Below are positions 45,301 through 50,603 of a stretch of DNA of 50,603 bases, one piece after another. The stretch is taken from assembly GCA_017460805.1 (NCBI GenBank), contig JAFUAF010000049.1, forward strand, positions 1 to 50,603. Direction: 5' to 3'. Under the pieces are notes generated by a model. It worked only from the letters and a program-made list of their open reading frames with translations, was not told where the DNA came from and searched no databases. A program made the translations under genes and the position numbers. How positions within the stretch are numbered: position 1 is the first letter of the stretch; each line of letters begins with the position of its first letter. This stretch comes from Bacillota bacterium. Its GTDB lineage: Bacteria > Bacillota > Clostridia > Lachnospirales > CAG-274.

Positions 45301-48300
45301 GCGCATCTATACGCTGGTATTTTTTTGAAAGTTCCCTGACAAGTGAGGAAAAACTGACAAAATCTTCTTCCGAAAATTTGAATTTCTCAACAGCTTCTTC
45401 ACGACTTTCAGACCATACCGCACCTTTTTTAAATAAATCATACAGTTTTGACCCGTCCGAAAGAACCTCAAGTGAATTATCGGAATTGTCATACACACCG
45501 TAGAAACCCTCTGTTTTATAGTTTTCGGTTTTTCCGAGATAGAGCGTACCCTCAATATCATCACACATAATAAACATATCTTTGTATATGCTCGGTGCGT
45601 GAATATCAATTCTTACCGCATCTTTTCTTTCGGAGAAGTCTGGCATAATTCTTTCGCTTATACCGCTTACTATGAGATCATTATCTTCTATGTATTCCAT
45701 AGCTTCTTTTACGGAAGTACCCAAGTTTTGTATATTTATTTCTTCGCCCGCCCTTGAACCATCGGGAAATGTTCCGCGTAACTGATAATAACCGTTATCG
45801 CCTATCGCAACACGGCGGTTTTTATATAAAATCTTACCGTCCTCTCGCTTTTTATCATCATCTTTGATATTTACAACACGGTTTGTTCTCAATGCTTCGA
45901 TTATAGAATCTCTTGAATAATTAACGGTTTTATCAAAGAATACCTCACGCAGAAATTTGCCGTATCTGTCAACTATGACATGCGGACATTCCTCGGAAAA
46001 ACCCTCATTGTTGTTTTCCATTTCAAAAACAGTCTCACCGTTCTCTACAAAATGGTCAACAACGCTCCAAAGTCCGCTTACGCCGTAGTCATAATTGTGA
46101 AGAAGTATATCTTCCGTATATTCATTTATAAGATCTTCTTCAATATCTTCATCGGATATATCCGAAATATCCTCTGCCTGTTCGGGCTTTTCAAATTCGC
46201 CGTATTCCGCAAAGTTCACAAGTGCCGCACTGGTATCATTATCAAGCACATCAAAAAGAGGGATACCGTTTTCGTACTCATTTTCGGCCTGCATATAAAA
46301 CAGATCGCCCAGCCTTACAGTTTCGGAGTTTGAATATGCTTCAAGCAGCTTAAAGAAGTGATCGGTATCTGCCGCCATATCGTTTGCAGTATTTATGCTG
46401 TCCTTTGTTATTATCGCACTCACAAGCTCCGAGGAACTTTTTCTGTATATAAGTTTCAGTTCATCATCATTTCTGCCGCGGAATATTCTATGGGAAGTAT
46501 CCTTTTCCGTACTGTCTGCCGCATCGGTTACTGGTTCGCTTTCGGAAACATCTCCTACCTCGATCGGTTCTTCGTAAATCTCCGTTTTGGGTTCATCATA
46601 TTCATTTCCGAGATATTTCCCATCTCTCATAAGTTTATGCTTATTTATGTTTTGTGTCATTTCAAAAGCGGTGTTTCCGAGCTTTTCAACATAAGACACA
46701 CCGACGTCACCGGGATAAATGCCTTCAAAAGATGTAACGGTATATTCCTGACCTTTGTATAAATACCTGTCACCGAGCTTTATTTCCGTATTTTCCTTTT
46801 CGGGTTCGGGAATGACAAAAGAATCATCTTTGCCTACAAATATACCGTCATTTATAAGGCGTTCTTTCTTTATCGGCATGGTTTCATAAAATTCCTTGCC
46901 GCCAAGTGTGCGCTCAAACCTAACCGTAGCTAAAGGACTGCTGTCCGCTGCAATGACTGTTCCGACTTTTCTGTTTATAAAAAACACATCGCCCGGTTCT
47001 ATGTTACCGGTGGTCTTTTCTGTATCATATCCTTTTTCTTTGGAAGTTTCATTGTAATAATCTTCCCACATTTCATCGGATATATATGTTAAATCACCAA
47101 AAGACAGGTTTGCCAGTCTTACATTAAAATCCGTGTCGTTATCGAATATTTCTGCTTTCACAAGAATATCATCAACATATATTCTTATTTCACGGTCGAT
47201 AAGATCTGCATCGGCCTGAACGGTAAGTTCCTCGCCCGTGGGACTGTCAACCGTGGTATGGGCAAGTCCAATTTCTTTTAAATCGCTGAAATCGTGTGTT
47301 TCCGTTGTATCTTCCGTTGAAAATTCTTTGTCGATATATTCCGAGATCAATTCTTTTGCGGTCTTGTATGGATCAATTTTTTCTGCCTTATCCTTTTCGT
47401 TTTCGGCAAGCATTTCTTCGCCGATCTTCTCTGCGGTTGCAAGGTCAACTATGTTTTCGGCATTAAGCCTTTCTGCTATTTTTATACAAATTTCCTTATC
47501 CTCAACATAAGAAATAGGATATTCACGGTTGCCCGAATAGTCTATGCTGTCCTTATCTCTTAATCTGAACACGGAGTAAAGCATTTCTCCGCCTACGGGG
47601 TTTGCCGTGTAGCTCCATTTGCTGTATTTTTGCTGTACTGCTTCCTTTCGTACATTTTCAATTTCCTCTGTATCAAGTATACCGGCCACTTTCATACCGC
47701 TGTATTTTATGAAATACAAAGCATCATCGGCAAATACGCCCATTCCCTTTGATACAAGATCGGGACTATTGTTGCGGTAGCCGTTTAAATTTATAATGCC
47801 GTTTTCGTTCTTTGAAACATAACGGTTTTTTAATACCTGTCCATCTGTGTCCTTGAGTAATACAGCCTTGCCCGCATTTATCGCATCAACGATCTCTTTT
47901 TCGGAACAATTACCGATCATTATTTGCGAACGCAGTCTGTCGAGAACTTTCTCACCCATATTTATTGCAGTCAGATCATCGGTTATATTTTCATTATTCA
48001 GCTTATTTACAAGTTCGATGCAGGCTTCCTTGTCCTCGATATGTGTAACAACAAAATTATAAACTTCATCATTATCATCTGCATTTTCGTTTGAAATGTT
48101 ATAAATAGAGTAATGTTTTTCGCCGCTTTTGGGATCTGCCAATGTTTCGGTATAATGCCACATATCGGGCTTGTCGGCCTGCTGTGCTTTTTCCACAGCT
48201 TTTTCGTCAAGGTATTTATCCGTTTCTATAAGATATGCCGCAAGGTCGCCCATATCGTATACTCTTTTGGGATTGAAATCTATCTTCAAGCCCTCAAAAG

Positions 48301-50602
48301 TTTCGTTCTCATCGTTTAAGATATTGAAGAAATGATCCTCACGAACATCGCCGTTATAGGCAACCAAGACATCAATATCAGAGCCCTTATCCTCAATGCC
48401 GCGGCTTCTGCTGCCAGTTACCATAACATCGACAACATCAAGGTCAAGTTCATAGGCATCTACCAGAGTGTCTACGATATTTTTGAGGTGAAATTCAAGA
48501 CTTTCAAGAGAGGTCCTTTCTATCGGGTGGAATTTCTCGGCGGTCTTTGCCTTAAATTCATCGACTTTCGATTTTGCAAGTTCTTCGTACTTTTTATCCT
48601 CGGAATTTACAAGAAGTTCATTCCAGTCCTTGACCTCTGTTCCTATCTGTTCAAGCTGCTTGTACCTGTAATCATCTGTTATATCCAAAGGTAAAGTGCC
48701 GTATTTTTCTGCCATTTTCTCTTTGAAGTTTCTGCCGGCTTCGTCATTATCCGCGGCGATATAGGCATTTTCATAAGGAATCTTATATCTGTCAAGCATA
48801 GTGTTGACTACCTTATCCTTTAAACCGCCCATAGATACAAGCAATGCCGCATCTTTCGGGTTTAAGGCAAAATAACTTATCGCATCTATCGCCGATTCAA
48901 AGAAAATAGCTTTTTTCGGCTTTTCCTTGCCCGTTGTGCTGAAAGCAAAACCCGAACCGTCACGCTCGGTTATCCTCTTGAATTTTGCACCCGATGTTCC
49001 CGTCAGTTCTGCACCCGATACTTTTCCGTCTGCGCCCCTTATATTAAATACCGCATTGCCCCGCTCGTCTTGTGAGATCGCACCGAGTTCTATCATTTTT
49101 CGCACAAGACCTTCGCTTATACCTCTTGTTTTCGTTAGATATTCAACTACCTTTTCGGCATCATCTACAAGGGAATATAAATATACCTTATGCGGCTTTT
49201 CTTCTTCGGGAGCTTTTCCCTTTACCACGGCAGGGCTCGGAGATATTTCGTTATTACCTTTGAACTGCGAATATCCGTTGAAATTAAGCAAGTCACCGAC
49301 TGCCGTTTTGAAGTCCATACCGAGATAATTTATTGCAAAGTTAAGGGCATTGCCGTACATCTGCTGACTGTTCCAGTAGAATTTACTGCCGTTTATACGC
49401 ATACTGTCGTGTTCTTCAAGTGTATATTCATTTGAACCGACACGCTTTGTCTTTATGCCTTTGCTTGCAAGATAGTCAACGATATTTGTTTCCTTTGCAA
49501 TTCTTATCTGTTCATCATTGAAAAAGCCGCGAAGTTCCTTAACGACTGCATCGGCAATACTATCGGCTCTTTCTTTATCTTCGCCGCTGACTGTAAGAGT
49601 CGTGGTATCACCGTTTATCTTTCCGCTGTACTTTATTCCGTTTTCGGCAAGTTTATCGGCAATAGCAAGTGCTGTTTCAGTATCTTTCTTTATATAAGAT
49701 TTATTCTTTATAAAACGATAGGGGATAGTGCCGATTATATCCTCGGAATCAGAAAAGGCAGAAGATCGCTCTCCTGCCTTTTCGTTTATGCGTATATCAG
49801 CTCGTTGTATATTATCTCGTGGACTCTGTTCTTTATTCCGCTGCGTCTCGCCGCCCATTCCATGTGGTCTTTCTTCTTCAGTTCGGCGTTCACTCCCTCC
49901 GCTTCGCTCATCTGCTCCAGAAGTGTCTCCGACATTTCTTCCGCTTTCCTGTCCACCGATACCAGATGCGCCCACAGACCGTCCATCACCAGTTCTTCGT
50001 ACATCACGGGTCTGTTCTCTTTCAGATAATTCAAGCGGCGTTTCCCCCACATCCCCATTTCGTATTCCTCCTGCGGTTCGGGTGCTATTTGTGGTATGTA
50101 TGTCATCGTTTCCGTATCGAGCAGATATGTCATTCCCGCTTCTTCCTTCGTTTCGGGCAGCCATGCTTGTGCCTGTTCGCTGTATACTTCCGTGATTCCA
50201 TCTGTTATCCTTGTTTTCAAGTCTTTCTTCATAATGCTGTTCCTCCTTGTTTAAAGTCTTTTCATAGGCTTTTACCTGTGCTTCGATTTCACGCAGTATG
50301 GTGCTTGAAATGCCGTTCACCGCCTTACCGAGCATAATTATAAGGCTTCTTGTGTTGAAATCGCCTATATACTTATGATCTTCCGCATTGAAATCGGGGT
50401 CAAGACCGCATCTTTTTTCGATAGCGTATTTTGCACTTGCTTTGACAATTTCTCTGAACCTTAAAGAGATATTGTCACGGTCAAGTCCGTCAATCAGGCT
50501 GTCTTTGCGGTTTTGAAAAATATCGTTGATATATTTGTCGGCTGTATTTTTGAGTATCTCCTCAATTCGTGCCGAGATATATCCGTCAAGACTGCCTTTG
50601 CC
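36368..50602 (-). CDS. giant polyvalent protein of a conjugative element: primase-like, TOPRIM, nucleotidyltransferase, adenine methylase, SNF2 helicase (5' end outside window)
   Basis: An open frame of 4,744 codons that still lacks a start at the right edge; the ATG at 50335 is internal. In order, by nucleotide: a conserved N-terminal helical region; a low-complexity Gly/Arg/Ser linker (50230-49790); a DnaG/DUF3991-like segment (49530-49270); TOPRIM (48925-48690; FFESAIDAIS, AADNDEAG); a nucleotidyltransferase (48530-48190; VTGSRSRG, GSDIDVLV); five unnamed repeats (45600-43530); two YodL/LPD-like units (42170-41640; YGYTWNG); an N6-adenine methylase (41250-40440; RILEPSMGVGAFF, VGNVPFG); and an SNF2-type helicase (38860-37100; GAGKT, DEAH, GTPLSNS, QREGRIIRRG). 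Polyvalent proteins of this kind protect conjugative or phage DNA on entry to a new host. The TOPRIM-nucleotidyltransferase pair is unusual. No frame break is seen. Confidence 0.9.
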   Translation of the reverse strand, partial: GKGSLDGYISARIEEILKNTADKYINDIFQNRKDSLIDGLDRDNISLRFREIVKASAKYAIEKRCGLDPDFNAEDHKYIGDFNTRSLIIMLGKAVNGISSTILREIEAQVKAYEKTLNKEEQHYEERLENKDNRWNHGSIQRTGTSMAARNEGRSGNDISARYGNDDIHTTNSTRTAGGIRNGDVGETPLELSEREQTRDVRRTGDGRSVGASGIGGQESGRNVGDTSGADERSGGSERRTEEERPHGMGGETQRNKEQSPRDNIQRADIRINEKAGERSSAFSDSEDIIGTIPYRFIKNKSYIKKDTETALAIADKLAENGIKYSGKINGDTTTLTVSGEDKERADSIADAVVKELRGFFNDEQIRIAKETNIVDYLASKGIKTKRVGSNEYTLEEHDSMRINGSKFYWNSQQMYGNALNFAINYLGMDFKTAVGDLLNFNGYSQFKGNNEISPSPAVVKGKAPEEEKPHKVYLYSLVDDAEKVVEYLTKTRGISEGLVRKMIELGAISQDERGNAVFNIRGADGKVSGAELTGTSGAKFKRITERDGSGFAFSTTGKEKPKKAIFFESAIDAISYFALNPKDAALLVSMGGLKDKVVNTMLDRYKIPYENAYIAADNDEAGRNFKEKMAEKYGTLPLDITDDYRYKQLEQIGTEVKDWNELLVNSEDKKYEELAKSKVDEFKAKTAEKFHPIERTSLESLEFHLKNIVDTLVDAYELDLDVVDVMVTGSRSRGIEDKGSDIDVLVAYNGDVREDHFFNILNDENETFEGLKIDFNPKRVYDMGDLAAYLIETDKYLDEKAVEKAQQADKPDMWHYTETLADPKSGEKHYSIYNISNENADDNDEVYNFVVTHIEDKEACIELVNKLNNENITDDLTAINMGEKVLDRLRSQIMIGNCSEKEIVDAINAGKAVLLKDTDGQVLKNRYVSKNENGIINLNGYRNNSPDLVSKGMGVFADDALYFIKYSGMKVAGILDTEEIENVRKEAVQQKYSKWSYTANPVGGEMLYSVFRLRDKDSIDYSGNREYPISYVEDKEICIKIAERLNAENIVDLATAEKIGEEMLAENEKDKAEKIDPYKTAKELISEYIDKEFSTEDTTETHDFSDLKEIGLAHTTVDSPTGEELTVQADADLIDREIRIYVDDILVKAEIFDNDTDFNVRLANLSFGDLTYISDEMWEDYYNETSKEKGYDTEKTTGNIEPGDVFFINRKVGTVIAADSSPLATVRFERTLGGKEFYETMPIKKERLINDGIFVGKDDSFVIPEPEKENTEIKLGDRYLYKGQEYTVTSFEGIYPGDVGVSYVEKLGNTAFEMTQNINKHKLMRDGKYLGNEYDEPKTEIYEEPIEVGDVSESEPVTDAADSTEKDTSHRIFRGRNDDELKLIYRKSSSELVSAIITKDSINTANDMAADTDHFFKLLEAYSNSETVRLGDLFYMQAENEYENGIPLFDVLDNDTSAALVNFAEYGEFEKPEQAEDISDISDEDIEEDLINEYTEDILLHNYDYGVSGLWSVVDHFVENGETVFEMENNNEGFSEECPHVIVDRYGKFLREVFFDKTVNYSRDSIIEALRTNRVVNIKDDDKKREDGKILYKNRRVAIGDNGYYQLRGTFPDGSRAGEEINIQNLGTSVKEAMEYIEDNDLIVSGISERIMPDFSERKDAVRIDIHAPSIYKDMFIMCDDIEGTLYLGKTENYKTEGFYGVYDNSDNSLEVLSDGSKLYDLFKKGAVWSESREEAVEKFKFSEEDFVSFSSLVRELSKKYQRIDAPSFAGRKIEPETYSRDDLKLALNIGEVIYFEDDDNTSVIENARENNLVNRCILSGDDGNFQMRADMIKNGNITKNVYVQNFGSSVDDALDYIFNSEMKISEIKDADIPDASKLGKDKELIYDYNKSIYKDMIVMMDPRGSVYLGKEENYSSHGFYGVYDNSDNSLYELSEFDNMFGLFSFNCDYDKTLDEMVDEEIINYADVDEFKELHKELSAEYEVLKIPTFAGEPIVSTDEPENSMQRVYDAVYSNYKGMMVMQDIDDNVYLGKRENYTPGEGYDNSDDSLVFVSSNSNIYKLLRQHCSWTETQAELMDGEVFTKEDFIEFEALRNGVLSRFKELALPTFDGEPFEPVEEEIVQEKDENFIEPSSLNYSVYDGYSVMIYNDMVFMGETKNIDDAGRYDNSDDSIIHISDNKNMFTLLSKNSGIEPAPEKYIADGRFTREDFEELTEIKSTVLIDLKETFESRLIKPFYPEDMDVVELSMTEKSIYKGMSVIMDKHDGIFLGKTENIDKFGNYNNDDDSLLYLTRNNAIYSLLSSENVWTESQEEILDDGEAFDTDDFIELTNLMDSTLSGYEEEYPLTFAGKPFEPVYPEDFIENSTTEYKIYQMKNTPENRGIRFEPYGSLYNRGIEPDVSRYDLVYEGKLESKDNYTTDDKLEKLFYIFNKERPDDFTGHSLSVSDVVVLNENGNETAHFVDDIGFADIPEFFVEKQMGLKDIVDRFFSGDDTVIESPDGEWKIANGGYDLVAEIYHNGIPVCGVINDLGTYEVDAYNSDAEDAVKTVTDVLKSKGIEFKKIYQVITNAGLDGGIDDKLEYATLGEAVKAGKEYLDDDYLGFAVLNTKTKKIEQVEGEFPLEDAFNEEILKINGIDKPMDRGSITMRKVGDFWEFYGINARNAAETLGLTLTRKNNDDMCGFPDFAKDDFCKELREAGYTVLIEEVFELDSPKVEKEPENAAENIETSDELPLVKINIEADAEQITELKAHLENNGYDVKWSELYKSLEVDFENADFVETILQDRNIRYTVDTEDLKNYLDATENTADEEYILSDFILNNMPDPTMMVGDRNEYGYTWNGMLPLSSDRAKELFEHDHSIYQLGDDNTEHLMETADEISDSFMYGIEAEEWEKSLNTELAKEEQDGEIYVLSEEILKNMPDPSVTIEDRNKYGYTWNGILPVTSDKAKELIDNFSVYELHRNNTADYVERSNDILETSMDGTLYGISAIEWENHMPVKEERNMEITDIPDTPNHSMADFKQKLEDIVGTDNLVDIVKAFNENRMHGWQGDQIKENKIKKAFNDILGDEDIVEQAFDLYVQQTESTRETIEYFDDLTDSELGAIPQEETGSFSFANKGQNYKITDYNFNVAGPKERFKNNVAAIRLLKELEESGAQATPEQQEVLAKYVGWGGISMAFEPFRENWTEEYKELKELLTEDEYASASASVLNSHYTPPEVIETVYKGLENLGFAGGRILEPSMGVGAFFGMLPESMEDSKLYGVELDSVSGRIAKQLYSNSNIQIKGFEKTGFTSNVFDVAVGNVPFGNYKLSDTEFRRGNLIHDYFFKKALDKVHPGGIVAFITSKGTLDKRDDTVRRYLAERAELIGAIRLPNNVFSNANAKVVSDIIFLQKREEPLDLSKDENVPSWVKVKEIDEDLYTQKAVDYGNKIYINSYFAEHPEMIAGDLGVVSSQYGFDLTCKPRDYRSLSEDLDYIVKNIQGEYRQNSYDISEDLMSVREENDIIVENYRNFCYAVIDDEIYFRDNDIMEKQDFDGKKAERVKALVHLSGVLQELITAQREGCSDETLHKLQSKLNTEYDKFTDKYGLITNKLNRAAFRLDDTAELLASLENVNEKGELISKADIFTKRTIEHYVPIESVDTAVEALAVSISEKAHVDLEFMSRLCSKTVEDIVEDLKGVIFKNPETGNYENADEYLSGNVRKKLEIAKLKAVENEEYAVNVEFLQSVQPEELKPEEITVQLGSTWVPVHYYEEFMYQLLDTPHSNRSDYVWRESDRNPFASRGGDNSTVTVAYDAETSTYGISNKSNYNAAYTVQASQTYGTSRVNAYKILEDTLNLKPVKVMDVVEDEFGKKKSVLNEKETLLAQQKQEEIKAAFAEWLFDDYERTQDICQIYNEKFNSVRPREYDGSHLNLVGMNSDIKLGKHQLNGIARTIYGGNTLLAHCVGAGKTYQMIASAMESKRLGLCHKSLIVVPKHIVKQVASDFMKLYPNANILLPAEGDFSKANRERFCSRIATGSYDAVIISHNQLEKIPISPERQERYLQDEINDIVAAIERMSDNEGDNGFSIKQLESKKKALQDRLEKLYDGKNKDSVVFFEELGVDRMYIDEAHLFKNLNFNTKMSNVAGINSSNPSKRASDVFMKCRYLDELTDSKGCIFATGTPLSNSMVELYIMQTFLQREKLKELGLDNFDAWASSFGSTTQALELAPEGKGYRMKTRFSKFFNIPELMKLFKETADIQTPDMLKLPVPEAEYITVATEASDFQIEMIDALAERAKAVRQGHVDPTIDNMLKITNEGRKLALDQRLANPLLPDDTESKVNQCINNVFNIWDETKPDRSTQMIFCDLSTPHYDGEFNVYDDIKQKLVNMGVPKEEIAFIHDCKTDDQKQKMFEKVNSGEIRILLGSTSKMGTGTNAQERLIAAHHLDTPWRPSDLNQREGRIIRRGNRNKKVKIFTYVTKNTFDSYLYQLVENKQRFISQIMTSKSPARSAEDVDEAVLSYAQIKAIASGDERIKEKMDLDIEVGRLRMIYSGYKETKRKQQNNIAKEYPQKIKFHTAQIEGIAKDIALVQAHESEEFKEMTVTGITYSDKKEAAEALLKACRSLKFGEHNKDVGTYKGFDMSVTFNARENSYELTLKGAVSHTLKVGADAFGNITRIENALKKLPEELERHKLRLAETETALEEAKKVVDKPFPQLEELKIKEQRLEELNRIFADDGEDTPPSGSDEHSHDKSSPGRSDKYSR
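43530..45600 (-). repeat. five protein-level repeats (YDNSDDSL modules) in the giant gene
   Basis: Five modules start near 45595, 44930, 44560, 44190 and 43845. Each has 'YKGM.V..D.....LGK.EN', then 'YDNSDDSL', then a helical part ending in 'TFAGKPFEP'. Unit length is 115-123 residues, except that a second module (VQNFGSSVDDALDYI-like) is inserted between units 1 and 2 and precedes unit 1. The copies are diverged at the protein level, so the array is old. Confidence 0.85.
49786..50232 (-). CDS. tnpV: TnpV-family protein, nested out of frame in the giant gene
   Basis: A 148-aa frame on the same strand as the giant gene but shifted by one base. The ATG at 50232 has a perfect Shine-Dalgarno AAGGAGG nine bases upstream. 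The sequence has the TnpV family course: YIPQIAPEPQEEYEMGMWG, then KRRLNYLKENRPVMYEELV, DGLWAHLVSVDRKAEEMSE, MEWAARRSGIKNRVHEIIY and the ending NELIYA. A second possible start at residue 34 (MTYLLDTETM) also has a purine-rich lead. Over the same bases the giant frame reads only a Gly/Arg/Ser/Thr-rich linker, so TnpV looks like the constrained frame. TnpV is encoded by Tn4451-type elements and has no settled function. A decayed relative lies at 1157-1305. Confidence 0.75.
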   Translation of the reverse strand: MKKDLKTRITDGITEVYSEQAQAWLPETKEEAGMTYLLDTETMTYIPQIAPEPQEEYEMGMWGKRRLNYLKENRPVMYEELVMDGLWAHLVSVDRKAEEMSETLLEQMSEAEGVNAELKKKDHMEWAARRSGIKNRVHEIIYNELIYA

Positions 50603-50603
50603 A

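Noticed and set aside
50335..50337. Start of the giant gene at its first in-window ATG
   Set aside because: The same frame stays open and protein-like to base 50602 (for example REIVKASAKYAIEKRC), so that ATG is internal and the real start is outside the window.

Overview
The window looks like a low-GC Gram-positive gut anaerobe of the class Clostridia, most likely a Ruminococcus-like Oscillospiraceae. This is an inference from BspA-type leucine-rich-repeat proteins carrying dockerins, AGGAGG-type ribosome sites, TTGACA/TATAAT promoters, and Tn4451-like tnp genes with small serine resolvases. No identity scores or GC values were computed; all comparisons were made by eye.

Layout. (1) 1-5.8 kb is a mobilization and replication module on the minus strand: a DUF6017-type replication-initiator-like protein, a small unknown protein, MobC and a MobP-type relaxase. 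Downstream lie a decayed resolvase/tnpV relic and an Rpn-type PD-(D/E)XK nuclease. Three 25-bp-spaced repeats and an attenuator-like hairpin sit upstream of the rep-like gene, and a divergent SLOG/DUF1273 gene follows. (2) 5.8-7.8 kb holds a solitary polyamine-binding lipoprotein gene with a structured leader, and the 5' stump of a secreted-protein gene. (3) 7.8-10.6 kb holds a large serine recombinase with a TnpW-like small protein, then strong orphan hairpins. (4) 10.8-22.4 kb is a minus-strand surface operon: transglutaminase-like protein, MBOAT acyltransferase, AlgX/DHHW-like partner, lipoprotein, membrane protein and a very large LRR-dockerin protein. (5) 22.5-25.3 kb holds two paralogous resolvase cassettes flanking a roughly 400-nt chain of abutting stem-loops and the tail of a dead tyrosine integrase. 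(6) 25.3-36.2 kb is chromosomal-looking cargo: a short LRR protein, a membrane/DUF6765/DUF308-like operon, a dockerin-bearing subtilase, a MATE transporter, a GNAT (plus a broken copy), an SCP2-like protein, an unknown protein and a third resolvase. (7) 36.4 kb to the right edge is one open frame of at least 4,744 codons. It is a conjugative-element polyvalent protein with primase-like, TOPRIM, nucleotidyltransferase, adenine-methylase and SNF2-helicase segments plus five copies of an unnamed repeat. It continues past the edge.

How it fits together. Several mobile elements in different states of decay surround and interrupt host genes that act at the cell surface. The surface operon has the parts for O-acylating an exported glycan and for displaying or assembling dockerin-tagged proteins. 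The dockerin subtilase and the two LRR proteins belong to the same secreted repertoire.

Most notable: a TnpV gene with its own perfect Shine-Dalgarno sequence nested out of frame inside the giant open frame; the stem-loop chain at 23.5-23.9 kb with a minus-strand promoter at its entrance; three related res-like leaders; and two resolvase 3' flanks that each carry a consensus promoter. No tRNA, rRNA or CRISPR array was recognised.
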